Shown here: positions 38,784-47,793 of the stretch, piece after piece | Layout: every line of letters begins with the position of its first letter | Position numbering within the stretch: the stretch's first letter is position 1 | Origin: Hyphomicrobiales bacterium | GTDB taxonomy: Bacteria; Pseudomonadota; Alphaproteobacteria; Rhizobiales; Beijerinckiaceae | Length of the DNA stretch: 64,000 bases | Direction: 5' to 3' | NCBI GenBank assembly: GCA_026400535.1 | Contig: JAPLOU010000016.1 | Coordinates: 1-64,000, forward strand | Made by a program: the position numbers and the translations under genes | Notes under the pieces: model-generated | What the model was told of the DNA's origin: nothing | Databases searched by the model: none | What the model saw: only the letters and a program-made list of their open reading frames with translations

Positions 38784-38811
38784 TTGACTTGCCTAGGCGC
38801 CTGTCTATCGT
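38784..38811 (+). promoter_or_regulatory. candidate promoter of the ABC transporter operon
   Basis: TTGACT and TATCGT lie 16 bases apart, giving a start near 38818 and a leader of about 48 bases before the ATP-binding gene. The spacer contains a GCCTAGGC palindrome. Confidence 0.4.
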
Positions 38812-38865
38812 GGCCCTTCAGAAAGGCCGCAAAGGCGGTCCGTTTGCCTCGGGAGGGGTCGTCTC

Positions 38866-39714
38866 ATGCAGGATGCCGCTGCCGTCGCGGACACACGCGC
38901 TGCCGCATCGGCGGCCATCGCGCTTTCGGGCATCGACATCACCTTCAACCTGAAGAATGGCGGACGCTACCAGGCCGTCAAGGCCATCAGCATGGCTGTG
39001 GCAGATGGCGAGTTCGTGGCCGTGGTCGGGCCGACGGGTTGCGGCAAGTCGACCTTGCTGAACGCCGCTGCGGGCCTGCTTCAGCCCAGCGCGGGCAAGG
39101 TCGGAATCCTGGGTGAGCCGCTGGCGGGCATCAATCTGAGGGCAGGCTATCTGTTTCAGCTTGATGCGCTGATGCCGTGGAAGACGGCCCTCCAGAACGT
39201 GGCCGTGGCGCTTGAGCCGCAGGGCGTCTGCGCCCGCGAGGCAGAGGAACGGGCGCGCGATTGGCTGGCGCGCGTGGGCCTGCGCGCCTTCACCGACCGC
39301 TATCCGCACATGCTCTCGGGCGGACAAAAGAAGCGGGTCGCCCTGGCGCAGGTTCTGATCCGCAATCCAAAGATCCTCCTGATGGACGAACCCTTCGGGC
39401 CGCTCGATGCGCAGACACGCCAGATCATGGGCAATCTCTTGCTCGACCTCTGGTCGAAGGACCGCAAGGCCGTGATGTTCGTCACCCATGACCTCGAAGA
39501 GGCGATTTCATTGTCCGATCGCGTGGTGGTGATGTCGGCAGGCCCGGCCGCCACCATCATCGGCGACTACCGCGTCAGTCTCAAGCGCCCGCGCGACATC
39601 GCCGACATCCGCCTCGACCGGGACTTCCACGCGATTCACCGCCAGATCTGGCAGACGCTCAAGGTCGAGGTGCAGAAGGCCTATGCTGCCGGCGAGGGGA
39701 GGGAGATGGCATGA
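38866..39714 (+). CDS. ABC transporter ATP-binding protein (NitT/TauT family)
   Basis: The 282-residue ATPase has Walker A GPTGCGKST near residue 55, LSGGQKKRVALAQVLI and ILLMDEPFGPLDAQTR, typical of the nitrate/sulfonate/taurine uptake group. FVTHDLEEAISLSDRVVVMS gives the switch histidine. A strong GGGAGGGG precedes the start. The stop overlaps the permease start (ATGA). The three-gene set is ATPase-permease-binding protein. Confidence 0.93.
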   Translation: MQDAAAVADTRAAASAAIALSGIDITFNLKNGGRYQAVKAISMAVADGEFVAVVGPTGCGKSTLLNAAAGLLQPSAGKVGILGEPLAGINLRAGYLFQLDALMPWKTALQNVAVALEPQGVCAREAEERARDWLARVGLRAFTDRYPHMLSGGQKKRVALAQVLIRNPKILLMDEPFGPLDAQTRQIMGNLLLDLWSKDRKAVMFVTHDLEEAISLSDRVVVMSAGPAATIIGDYRVSLKRPRDIADIRLDRDFHAIHRQIWQTLKVEVQKAYAAGEGREMA

Positions 39715-40514
39715 ACGCCCATTCCCGCCTCAAGATCACCCTGCTGCAAATCCTTGTCGCCATCGGCTTCCTGCTGGCCTGGCACGTTACCACCACCACG
39801 GCGCTGTTTGCCGAGCCGAGGAAGATGCAGTTCTTCTTCTCGACCCCGATCGACGTCATCGCCCGCACCTGGAAGCAGCTGTCCGGTGGCGAGATCTGGT
39901 ATCACCTTGGCATCACGCTGACCGAAACCGTGCTGGCCTTCGTCTTCGGTGCGACGGGCGGCGTGCTGTGCGGTTTCGTCTTCGCCCGCAAGGAACTGCT
40001 CGCCGCCGTCTTTGACCCCTACATCAAAGCCGCCAATGCCCTGCCACGCGTGGTCCTGGCACCGATCTTCGCACTCTGGTTCGGCCTGGGCATCTGGTCG
40101 AAAGTGGCGCTCGGCTTCACGCTGGTGTTCTTCATCGTCTTCTTCGCGGTCTATCAGGGCGTGCGCGAGGTCTCCCAGACCGTGCTGGCCAATGCCCGCA
40201 TGCTCGGCATGAGCGAGCGGCAACTGATGCGGCATGTCTACTGGCCGGCGGCAATGACCTGGATGTTCTCATCGCTGCACACATCGGTGGGGTTTGCGCT
40301 CGTGGGCGCCGTGGTCGGGGAGTATCTCGGCTCCGCCGCCGGGCTGGGTTACAAGATCCACGAAGCAGAAAGCGTCTTTGACGTCACCGGCGTGTTCTCG
40401 GGCATGCTGATCCTGACCATCTTCGTGTTGATCCTTGATGCGATTGTCACGATGATCGAGAACCGGCTTCTGGTCTGGCGCCCGGGGCAGGCATCCACGA
40501 GCGCCAACGGCTGA
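39711..40514 (+). CDS. ABC transporter permease (NitT/TauT family)
   Basis: The 267-residue binding-protein-dependent permease has about six hydrophobic segments. The coupling EAA-type loop lies around residues 155-185 (VSQTVLANARMLGMSERQLM). It pairs with the ATPase encoded just before it. A 6-bp hairpin (GCAGCC...GGCTGC) in the 49-base gap after the gene may stabilise the upstream mRNA or modulate expression of the binding protein. Confidence 0.92.
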   Translation: MNAHSRLKITLLQILVAIGFLLAWHVTTTTALFAEPRKMQFFFSTPIDVIARTWKQLSGGEIWYHLGITLTETVLAFVFGATGGVLCGFVFARKELLAAVFDPYIKAANALPRVVLAPIFALWFGLGIWSKVALGFTLVFFIVFFAVYQGVREVSQTVLANARMLGMSERQLMRHVYWPAAMTWMFSSLHTSVGFALVGAVVGEYLGSAAGLGYKIHEAESVFDVTGVFSGMLILTIFVLILDAIVTMIENRLLVWRPGQASTSANG

Positions 40515-40563
40515 CCATCACACAAGCAGCCGCACGAAGGCTGCAATCCGGAGGAACAGAGAC

Positions 40564-41589
40564 ATGACGATCCATCGCAGAACCGTTCTGGCGGGCCTTG
40601 GTGCAGCCGGCTTCTCAGGCCTCGCCATGCCGGCCATCGCCCAGCGCGCGCCGGAGAAATCCAAGCTCGTCCTCGGCGTCGGAGGGCGGGCCTTGCTCTA
40701 CTACCTGCCTTTGGCGATCGCCGACCGGCGCGGCTTGTTCAAGGAGCAGGGCCTTGAGATCGAGATCAATGATTTCGCCGGCGGCGCACGCTCGCTGCAG
40801 GCGCTGGTCGGCGGCTCCGTCGATGTTGTCGCGGGCGCCTACGAGCACACGATCCGCATGCAGGCGAAGGCGCAGGACATCCGCGCCGTTGTCGAGATGG
40901 GCCGCTTTCCGGGCATCGTGATTGCCGCGCGCAAGGAGATTGCCGGGCGGATCAAGTCACCGGCTGATTTCAAGGGCCTCAAGCTTGGCGTGACCGCGCC
41001 TGGCTCATCGACCGCGCTGACCGTGCAATACGCCATGGTCAAGGCGGGTCTGAAAGCGACGGATGCGCCGATCATCGGTATCGGCGGCGGGGCCAGCGCC
41101 GTCGCGGCGGTGGTCCAGGGCCAGGTCGACGTGATCTCCCATCTCGACCCGGTCATCTCCAAGCTCGAAGCCGATGGCCTGATTGTGCCGATCATCGACA
41201 CCCGCACCGAGGCCGGCACCCGCGCGCTCTTCGGCGGCTCCAACCCGGCCGCCGTGATCTATGCGCGCCAGGAGTTCATCGAAAAGAACCCCGAGACCAT
41301 GCAGCGCATCGTCAATGCCTGCGTCAAGGCGCTGATATGGCTGGAGGGCGCGACTGCCGATCAGGTCGCGGACACGGTGCCGCCGGAGTACCATCTCGGC
41401 GATCGGGCGGTATACCTGCAGGCCGTGAACAAGCTGAAGGAGAGCTATTCGCGCACCGGCATCGCCAGCGCGGATGGCATGCAAAGCGTGTTCGATGTCC
41501 TCAAGCAGCTTGATCCCGAGCTGGCCAGCGCAACTGTCGACCTGAGCAAGACCTTCAATCCGGCCTTCGCCCTGCGCGCGACACGCTGA
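40564..41589 (+). CDS. ABC transporter substrate-binding protein (NitT/TauT family)
   Basis: The 341-residue periplasmic protein of the SsuA/TauA/ThiY-like fold carries a Tat-type signal (IHRRTVLAGLGAAGFSGLAM). Family features include YYLPLAIADRRGLFKEQGLE near residue 40, then DFAGGARSLQALVGGSVDVV and GLKLGVTAPGSSTALTVQYA. GGAGGAACAGAGAC gives a good ribosome binding site. Candidates range from sulfonates to pyrimidine vitamin precursors; pdxY downstream is a hint only. An imperfect 13-bp GC-rich hairpin follows the stop. Confidence 0.92.
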   Translation: MTIHRRTVLAGLGAAGFSGLAMPAIAQRAPEKSKLVLGVGGRALLYYLPLAIADRRGLFKEQGLEIEINDFAGGARSLQALVGGSVDVVAGAYEHTIRMQAKAQDIRAVVEMGRFPGIVIAARKEIAGRIKSPADFKGLKLGVTAPGSSTALTVQYAMVKAGLKATDAPIIGIGGGASAVAAVVQGQVDVISHLDPVISKLEADGLIVPIIDTRTEAGTRALFGGSNPAAVIYARQEFIEKNPETMQRIVNACVKALIWLEGATADQVADTVPPEYHLGDRAVYLQAVNKLKESYSRTGIASADGMQSVFDVLKQLDPELASATVDLSKTFNPAFALRATR

Positions 41590-41600
41590 GCGTCGCCGCT

Positions 41601-41631
41601 GCCCGGCTCCGGAAGCTCTCCGGATCCGGGC
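41601..41631 (+). terminator. possible terminator after the ABC operon
   Basis: GCCCGGCTCCGGA and TCCGGATCCGGGC form a 13-bp stem with one mismatch around AGCTC. There is no T-run, so it may be a stability hairpin or Rho-assisted end instead. Confidence 0.4.
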
Positions 41632-41673
41632 ATCCATGAGTGGATGTCACAGGCGGCATGCTATCTTTTCACT

Positions 41674-41708
41674 GGAGCTCACCCTTCGACAGGCTCAGGA
41701 AGAGCTCC
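41674..41708. repeat. REP-like element between the ABC operon and pdxY
   Basis: CCCTTCGACAGGCTCAGGA is bracketed by GGAGCTC and GAGCTCC, which are inverted copies. The core matches the other two elements in this window (near 47.2 and 47.7 kb), which share the CTCATCCTGAGCC core. It ends 15 bases before pdxY. Confidence 0.65.
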
Positions 41709-41723
41709 AGCCAGCGCAAAACC

Positions 41724-42572
41724 ATGAACATCCTCTCGATCCAGTCCCATGTCGCCTACGGCCATGTCGGCAATTCATCGGCCGTGTTCCCGATGCAGAG
41801 GCTCGGCTGCGAGATCTGGCCGATCCACACGGTGCAGTTTTCGAACCATACCGGCTACGGAGCCTGGAAGGGCCGGGTCTTCGACGGCGCCATGATCGAC
41901 GAGATCATGGACGGCATCGCCGACCGCGGCGTGTTGCCGGTCTGTGACGGGGTGATTTCCGGCTACATGGGCTCGGCCGACCTCGGACATGCCATCCTGT
42001 CGGCGGTGGCCCGCGTCAAGGCGGCGAATCCCGGGGCGCTCTATGCCTGCGATCCGGTCATCGGCGATGTCGGGCGCGGCATCTTCGTGCGGCCCGGCAT
42101 TCCGGAGTTCATGCGCGACAAGGCCATGCCGATGGCCGATGTGGTGACCCCGAACCAGTTTGAACTGGAGTTCCTCACGGGGCTGCCTGTCAGGACGCTC
42201 ATCGAGGCGAAGGCGGCGGCGGCCGCACTGCGCGGGAGCGGCCCGAAGGTCGTGCTGCTCACCTCGATGCTGACGGCTGAAACGCCGGACGACGCCATCG
42301 ACATGCTGGCCCTGGATGGAACAGGCGCCTGGCGGGTCCGCACGCCAAAGCTCAGGCTCAGCATCAACGGCGCAGGCGACGCCATCATGGCGCTGTTCTT
42401 CGTGCACTACGCGCGGTCACGATCCGTGCCCCACGCCCTCGGCGAGGCCGCAGCTTCCATTTACGGGCTGCTGAAGCGGACCCTCGATGCCGGCTCGCGC
42501 GAAATCCTGACGGTGGCGGCGCAGGACGAGTTCGTGAAGCCGACATGGCGCTTTACGGTTGAACCTGTGTAG
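41724..42572 (+). CDS. pdxY: pyridoxal kinase, PdxY-like
   Basis: The 282-residue ribokinase-fold enzyme phosphorylates pyridoxal (salvage of vitamin B6). It opens MNILSIQSHVAYGHVGNSSA, followed by WPIHTVQFSNHTGYG and YACDPVIGDVGRG, and has the anion-hole/catalytic motif INGAGDAIMALFF near residue 215. The start was chosen because upstream in-frame codons run through the REP-like element. PLP-dependent GcvPA/B in this window are among many users, but no regulatory link is seen. Confidence 0.93.
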   Translation: MNILSIQSHVAYGHVGNSSAVFPMQRLGCEIWPIHTVQFSNHTGYGAWKGRVFDGAMIDEIMDGIADRGVLPVCDGVISGYMGSADLGHAILSAVARVKAANPGALYACDPVIGDVGRGIFVRPGIPEFMRDKAMPMADVVTPNQFELEFLTGLPVRTLIEAKAAAAALRGSGPKVVLLTSMLTAETPDDAIDMLALDGTGAWRVRTPKLRLSINGAGDAIMALFFVHYARSRSVPHALGEAAASIYGLLKRTLDAGSREILTVAAQDEFVKPTWRFTVEPV

Positions 42573-42575
42573 AGC

Positions 42576-44975
42576 TCACCCTGCACCGGCTGCCTTCTGC
42601 ACCGTCTGGCGCACGCGCAGCCAGTGCATCGCCAGCGCCGCCGTCAGGATGACGGTTCCGGCAATGTCGAACGTGACGTCAGCCGCCAGCAGCAGGCAGC
42701 CGCCGATCACGGCCAGGATGCGTTCAACCCAGTTGGCGGGCTTGAGCGCATAGCCGGTTGCTCCGACCACCAGTCCGACCATGGCGTAGGACGAGGTCGC
42801 CAGCACGGCCAGCACGCCCATCCAGTGGCCGAACGTATCGGGTAGCTTGCCCTCGGGCGTCAGCATCAGCAGATACATGCCGTCGGGCGTCAGGCAGAAC
42901 ATGAACGGCACCAGGAAAGCCGGCAACGTGTATTTCCAGGCCTGCATCATGGTGGCGAAGGGCTTGCCGCCGCAGATGGCCGAGGCCGCAAAGGGCGCGA
43001 GCGCGGTTGGTGGCGATACGTCCGCCAGCACGGCATAGTAGAACATGAACATGTGCGCGGCAGGCTCGGGGATGCCGACCTTGACCAGCGCCGGCACCAG
43101 CATGACCGCTGCAATGATGTAGCTGGCCGTGACGGGCACCGCGAGGCCCAGGATCCACATGGCCAGCGCCGCCAGGGCAATGACGAGAAAGCGTGAGCCA
43201 CCGCCAAACTCGACGATGATGCCCGACAGCGTCAGGCCAAGACCGGTGAGGTTGACCACGCAGACGATGATGCCAGCGCAGGCGCAGGTGGCGATGATGC
43301 CGAGCGTCGAGCGGGCCCCGTCAGTCAACGCCGCGATCATGCGGGTGGCATCCTCGCCGACGGGCTTTCCCCCACGTTTGGCCGACCACGCCTGCCAGCC
43401 GGAGAAGGCAATCGCGGCTGTCATGCCCCAGAAGATGCTGACTGAAATGCGCCCGTCGAACAACTCATCGGGTCCGAGCCGGGCAGCAAGCCCGCTCGCG
43501 CCGAAGGCAAAGGCCAGCACGGCAACGACGCAGCCAAGCCAGAAGGCCGGAAGCGTCACCAGCCGCGAATCCTCCCGCAGCATTGAAAGGCAGAAGGCGA
43601 TGGCGATCGACCAGAACACCGCCATGAACGAGGAGAAGCCAAGGGCCAGGAACACCGCGATCGCGGCCAGCGACAGGAAATGATAGCCTTGGCTCTTGGT
43701 CAGGTCCCACAGCGAGGCGTCGGAGGTCTTGACCGGCTTGATGTCGAGGCGGCGTGTGTCGGCCTCGGTCATCAGCCAGCAGGAGAGGTAGTACAGGATG
43801 GTTGGAATGGTCGCGTAGACCAGGATCATCAGGTAGCTGACATCGAGATATTCGGCGATGATGAAGGCGGCGGCGCCCAGCGTCGGCGGAGACAAGGTGG
43901 CCCCGATCCCCGCTGCGGAGAGCAGGCCGCCGCCGACATGCGGCGGATAGCCGGACCGTTTCAGCATCGGCCACGCCAGCGACGCCACCGTGACAGTGGT
44001 GGCCACGCCCGAGCCGGATACGGTTCCGAGCAGAAATCCCGAGGCGACGACGGCGCGGCCGGGGGCAGCGGGAGAGGGCTTCTTGCCGAACAGGGCGAAG
44101 GCCCAGTCGATGAAGAAACGGCCCGCGCCGCCCCGATCAAGCACCGCGCCATAGAGTGTGAACAGGATGATGAACGTGGCGGCCACGTCCATTGGCGTCG
44201 AGAAGATCCCCTCAAGTGTCAGGAAATTCTGGCCGACGATGCGGTTGAGCGAGAAGCCGCGATGGTCGAACGGCTCGGGCATCGATGGGCCGAAGTAGCA
44301 GTAGAGCAGAAAGCCGATGGTGACGGCCGGCAGGATCCAGCCCACCGTCCGGCGCGTTGCCTCGAGGATCAGCAGGATCAGCGCCGCGCCGAGCACCAGA
44401 TCGTCTGCGGTCGGCCGTGTCGCCCGGGTCTTGATCTGATCGGCATAGGCCCAGAGGTGGACGGTGCAAAAGATCGCGACAAACACCAGGAGCCAGTCGA
44501 AGACCTGCGTGCGCGCAAGGGTGCGGTTCATCGTCACCAGCGGGTAGGTGGCGAAGGCGAGACCAACCGCGATCGCCAGTCCGGCTGCGAAGCTGTCGCG
44601 CTGGAAGATGCGGCCCTCGATCACAACGAAGGCCAGCCAGCCTACGGCGAGGATCGCCACGATCAGCTCCTCGATGGTGACAGCCCGCGCTGGCGCATCC
44701 TTGCCGCCGCGCACCAGCGGATAGAGCAGGAAGATCAGCGCCAGCGTCAGCGACAGGAAACTGGACCGATAGAAGGTGGTGTTGACCGAGAACTGCGTCC
44801 AGAACAGACCGTAGGCGGCAAGGCTGAAGGCGCCGGCCGCGGTCAGCCAGCCGAGCCAGCCAGTCGCCCGCTGCGCGGGGCCGCCTTCTGAATCCGATGA
44901 CAGGCGTTCCAACTCTTCGGCCGTCAGAGCCACCGCCTCGGGTTTCGCTGCAGCCGGTTGTGCGCCTGTTGCCAT
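42576..44975 (-). CDS. TRAP transporter permease, 4TM/12TM fusion (TAXI type)
   Basis: The 799-residue inner-membrane protein is a fused DctQ-DctM type TRAP permease with roughly eighteen hydrophobic segments. The large-subunit motifs are FSTPMDVAATFIILFTLYGA, FLLGTVSGSGVATTVTVASL and GIGATLSPPTLGAAAFIIAE. An unusual acidic hydrophilic N-terminal tail (about 30 residues) precedes the first helix. It works with the TAXI-type binding protein encoded upstream. TAXI systems handle organic acids, including glutamate and 2-oxoglutarate; the substrate here is unknown. Confidence 0.93.
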   Translation of the reverse strand: MATGAQPAAAKPEAVALTAEELERLSSDSEGGPAQRATGWLGWLTAAGAFSLAAYGLFWTQFSVNTTFYRSSFLSLTLALIFLLYPLVRGGKDAPARAVTIEELIVAILAVGWLAFVVIEGRIFQRDSFAAGLAIAVGLAFATYPLVTMNRTLARTQVFDWLLVFVAIFCTVHLWAYADQIKTRATRPTADDLVLGAALILLILEATRRTVGWILPAVTIGFLLYCYFGPSMPEPFDHRGFSLNRIVGQNFLTLEGIFSTPMDVAATFIILFTLYGAVLDRGGAGRFFIDWAFALFGKKPSPAAPGRAVVASGFLLGTVSGSGVATTVTVASLAWPMLKRSGYPPHVGGGLLSAAGIGATLSPPTLGAAAFIIAEYLDVSYLMILVYATIPTILYYLSCWLMTEADTRRLDIKPVKTSDASLWDLTKSQGYHFLSLAAIAVFLALGFSSFMAVFWSIAIAFCLSMLREDSRLVTLPAFWLGCVVAVLAFAFGASGLAARLGPDELFDGRISVSIFWGMTAAIAFSGWQAWSAKRGGKPVGEDATRMIAALTDGARSTLGIIATCACAGIIVCVVNLTGLGLTLSGIIVEFGGGSRFLVIALAALAMWILGLAVPVTASYIIAAVMLVPALVKVGIPEPAAHMFMFYYAVLADVSPPTALAPFAASAICGGKPFATMMQAWKYTLPAFLVPFMFCLTPDGMYLLMLTPEGKLPDTFGHWMGVLAVLATSSYAMVGLVVGATGYALKPANWVERILAVIGGCLLLAADVTFDIAGTVILTAALAMHWLRVRQTVQKAAGAG

Positions 44976-45045
44976 GGCCCCAGTTACCTCTCACCCCACG
45001 CTATTCCGGGCCGGATTGGCCGGTCTTGTCTTATGCATAACAGAG

Positions 45046-45074
45046 AAAAGCCCCGGCGCTACTGCGCGGGGGCT
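45046..45074 (-). terminator. terminator/attenuator between TAXI and TRAP permease genes
   Basis: Read on the minus strand, AGCCCCCGCGC and GCGCCGGGGCT form an 11-bp stem with one mismatch around AGTA, followed by TTTT. It lies about 150 bases after the TAXI gene and 71 bases before the permease gene. It would reduce read-through and so keep the binding protein in excess. The rest of the gap shows only a short palindrome, TTATGCATAA. Confidence 0.65.
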
Positions 45075-45223
45075 TCAATGGGCGCAATTCGTCCTTGATG
45101 ATGATCAGCCTGGATGCTGCCACACAGGGCGCGGTTCATGACCGGCCTGTGCCCGTGATCGGCCGGCACCATTCTCGCCGGGATTGACCGAGATGGCCGC
45201 CACGAGGGGCGGCCATGACGAGG

Positions 45224-46204
45224 TCAGGACAGCACGCCCTTGGACCTGAAGAAGGCCTCGGCGGCTGGGTGGAACGGCACCGCGGACTTGGCGGCAGCGC
45301 CGGCCAGGGTCAGGCGGCGGGCTTCAGGGTGGATCTTCTGGATTTCGTCCAGATTGTTGAACATGCCGTTGAGCACGCCGGTGATCTGGTCATTCTTGGC
45401 CTTGGCGCTGACCACCAGCACATTGGCGACGCCAAGCCCGGCGACGGCGGCGGCCTGGCCGGCATAGGCATTGGCCGGCAGGTTGAAGGTACGGTAAAGG
45501 CCGGGCCACTGGCGCTCCAGCTTCGCCAGTTCCTCGCCGGTCGGGATGAACTGCAGCGCCGGTTGCCCCGAGGTGGCGAGATCGCGCACTGCGGCGGTCG
45601 GCACGCCGCCGATCCAGAAAAAGGCCGCGACCTTGCCATCCTTCAGCGCGCCGGCGGATTCCGCGACGCCAAGGTTGTCGCGCGTGATGTCGGTCTTCGG
45701 ATTGAGCCCGGCGGCCTCCAGAACACGGTCGGCGATCGACTCGGTCGACGAACCTGCCGAGCCGACCGAAACGCGCTTGCCCTTGAGGCTGGCGACTGTG
45801 GTCGCCTGACCCTGAGCACCGACGACATGCAGGAAAGAATCATAGAGCACGGCCAGGACGCGCACGTCGAGCTTGCCGTCCTTGGCGTAGGCGTCAACGC
45901 CCAGCATCGCATCATAGGCGGAATCGAGGGTCGAAAAGCCGATGTCGGCATCGCCTGCCGCGACCAGCTTGCAATTGTCGACCGAGCCGCCAGTGACCTG
46001 GCTGGTCGCCTGCATGTTGGGCATCTTTTCGGTCAGGATCTTGGCGATGCCGCCGCCATAAGGATAGAACACACCGCCGGTGCCGCCGGTGACGATGGTG
46101 ATGCGCTGCTTGGCCTGAGCCAGGGCGGGCGCGCCGATCAGCGCTGCCGCGCCGAGCGAAAGACCGGCGCCGACGACGCCGCGGCGGGAAATCAAGTCCG
46201 TCAT
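45224..46204 (-). CDS. TAXI family TRAP transporter substrate-binding protein
   Basis: The 326-residue periplasmic protein has a Tat-like signal (SRRGVVGAGLSLGAAALIGA) and the TAXI family sequence ITIVTGGTGGVFYPYGGGIA. Middle motifs include GDADIGFSTLDSAYDAMLG and GKRVSVGSAGSSTESIADRV. It delivers a small carboxylate or amide-like solute to the fused permease encoded downstream. The ATG at the start of MTDLISRRG was chosen; the longer frame has no signal. It is divergent from the amidohydrolase gene by 192 bases. Confidence 0.93.
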   Translation of the reverse strand: MTDLISRRGVVGAGLSLGAAALIGAPALAQAKQRITIVTGGTGGVFYPYGGGIAKILTEKMPNMQATSQVTGGSVDNCKLVAAGDADIGFSTLDSAYDAMLGVDAYAKDGKLDVRVLAVLYDSFLHVVGAQGQATTVASLKGKRVSVGSAGSSTESIADRVLEAAGLNPKTDITRDNLGVAESAGALKDGKVAAFFWIGGVPTAAVRDLATSGQPALQFIPTGEELAKLERQWPGLYRTFNLPANAYAGQAAAVAGLGVANVLVVSAKAKNDQITGVLNGMFNNLDEIQKIHPEARRLTLAGAAAKSAVPFHPAAEAFFRSKGVLS

Positions 46205-46396
46205 GTCAGTCCTCCCAGAGTGAAACGGCCCTGCCTTCTCGCTATGAGGCAGGATTGCTGCGCTATGTAGGTGCTGCGGAGCGAATGACCAGTGGCTCCT
46301 GCAGGTTTGGTTCATCGGACTGGCGCTGCGGCGGCATGGGCTTGATCCAGCCGCTCAATCTGCTTTGCTGGGCTGACACACAAAGGACCCCTGCCC

Positions 46397-47164
46397 ATGG
46401 CCAACCCGTCCGTCGTCTGGCGCGAACTCACCTTCGAAGATCTCAATGGGCTCGCGGCGCGCGACGCCATCGTGCTCCTGCCGATCGCCTCCGTGGAGCA
46501 GCATGGCCCGCATTTGCCGGTGGGCGTCGACAGCATCCTGTGTGAGAACGTGTGCAAAGGGTCCGCCGAGGCCCTGGTGGGCGAAGTGCCGGTGGTGGTC
46601 GCGCCGACAGTCTGGTGCGGCATGGCCGAGCATCACATGTCCTTCGGCGGCACCTTCACCTTCGACATTCCGACCTACCGGGCCGTGTTGCTGGCCTATC
46701 TCACCAGCATCCAGAGGGCAGGCTTCAGGCGCGTCGCCATCGTCAACGGCCATGGCGGCAACATGTCTGCCATGAACGCTTTCCTGCCCGACCTCCAGCG
46801 CGAACTGACGCTGGCGATCCGGGCCACCACCTACTTCGATCTGGCCGTCGACAAGGCGCGCCTGCACCTCGAACGGCAGTCGAGCGTGATGCACGCCTGC
46901 GAGATGGAGACCTCGATGATGATGGTCTTCGCACCGGGCATGGTGAAGCATGAGCGTCTTGGCGAGGCGGTCGGGCCGGTGTTCCAGGACGCCAGGGACG
47001 TGCTGCAGCCGAAATGGCAGCGTTTCCGCAGCATCATGGAGATCAGCGCCAATGGCGTGCTGGGCGATGCGCGTGTGGCGACGGTCGAGAAGGGCCACAA
47101 ACTGGTCGAGGCCTGCCGCGACGGGCTGGTGGCGGAGTTGAGGGCTTGGCAGGCGGAGCGCTGA
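46397..47164 (+). CDS. creatininase-family amidohydrolase
   Basis: The 255-residue cytosolic enzyme belongs to the creatininase family (PF02633). Metal-binding residues are visible: E34 and H36 in SVEQHGPHLPVG, D45, H119 in NGHGGN and E169/E171 in HACEMETS. Members hydrolyse cyclic amides such as creatinine or act on related amides and formamides. The start follows a short 5' gap after a divergent TAXI gene. Together with the neighbouring GGT-like hydrolase, amidase and nitrile hydratase it makes an amide-degrading neighbourhood, but the actual substrate is not evident. Confidence 0.92.
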   Translation: MANPSVVWRELTFEDLNGLAARDAIVLLPIASVEQHGPHLPVGVDSILCENVCKGSAEALVGEVPVVVAPTVWCGMAEHHMSFGGTFTFDIPTYRAVLLAYLTSIQRAGFRRVAIVNGHGGNMSAMNAFLPDLQRELTLAIRATTYFDLAVDKARLHLERQSSVMHACEMETSMMMVFAPGMVKHERLGEAVGPVFQDARDVLQPKWQRFRSIMEISANGVLGDARVATVEKGHKLVEACRDGLVAELRAWQAER

Positions 47165-47194
47165 GGCGGTTGCCGGCTGCCCGGGCGACGATTT

Positions 47195-47219
47195 CTCATC
47201 CTGAGCCGGTCGACGGATG
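47195..47219. repeat. REP-like element
   Basis: TCTCATCCTGAGCCGGTCGA CGGAT resembles the core shared with the other REP-like elements at 41.7 and 47.7 kb. It lies in the 135-base gap after the amidohydrolase gene. Confidence 0.6.
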
Positions 47220-47299
47220 TGTTCCGGTCTTGCACCCTTTGGATCCCCTGTCCCGCGACGGGCTCACGATGAACGCGGTGCGAGGAGCCCACAGAGCGC

Positions 47300-47524
47300 T
47301 CAGCGCCTGATTGGCTCGACCTTGTTCGCCATCTGCACGAACTTCACCATGATGGAGAGCCCGCCGAGTGCGAACAGGCCCATCAGCGCATACTGGATCA
47401 CGTCACCGAGTTCGAAGATGCCGGCGATCGCCCAGCCGGCGGCGAAGGCGAGCCCGAACACTTCGGTGCCGATCAGGATGGCGGCGCAGATGATGGTGGT
47501 GAAGTTGCGGGTGTTGATGGACAC
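47300..47524 (-). CDS. small membrane protein, two predicted helices
   Basis: The 74-residue protein has two hydrophobic segments, TTIICAAILIGTEVFGLAFA and YALMGLFALGGLSIMVKFVQ, joined by a short acidic loop (FELGDV). The predicted start is GTG. It ends with a basic tail (NKVEPIRR). No family or function was recognised. It is on the opposite strand from its neighbours and stands alone. Confidence 0.7.
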   Translation of the reverse strand: MSINTRNFTTIICAAILIGTEVFGLAFAAGWAIAGIFELGDVIQYALMGLFALGGLSIMVKFVQMANKVEPIRR

Positions 47525-47670
47525 GGCGACGAACGCTCCGTTATGCTCCGCGCATTTCGCGCTTGTCGGTCGGATGTGTCTTCGCCTAGCCTAGTCACGC
47601 GATTTCGGCAATGTCTGTTGCTGAAGAACCCTGATGTCATTCATGCGAGCTGCCCTGTACCACCCGAAAT

Positions 47671-47748
47671 CCTCATCCTGAGCCTGACGAAGGATGACCT
47701 CACATGCGCGCCTTCTGACCCCGCCGCTTCGGCGGGCTCAGGATGAGG
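47671..47748. repeat. paired REP-like inverted repeats upstream of the GGT-like gene
   Basis: CCTCATCCTGAGCC (47671-47684) is inverted exactly as GGCTCAGGATGAGG (47735-47748), a 14-bp perfect repeat with a 50-base loop that contains CGAAGGATGACCTCA and CCGCCGCTTCGGCGG. It would fold into a long stem in the RNA, 45 bases before the start codon of the next gene. Confidence 0.8.
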
Positions 47749-47793
47749 GCATTGGGGCTGAAATCACCCAAGCAAACTGAAAAGCCCCGCTCC

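Noticed and set aside
41640-41723. A longer pdxY with 28 extra N-terminal residues
   Set aside because: The extension is the translation of the REP-like repeat; MNILSIQSH is the conserved start.
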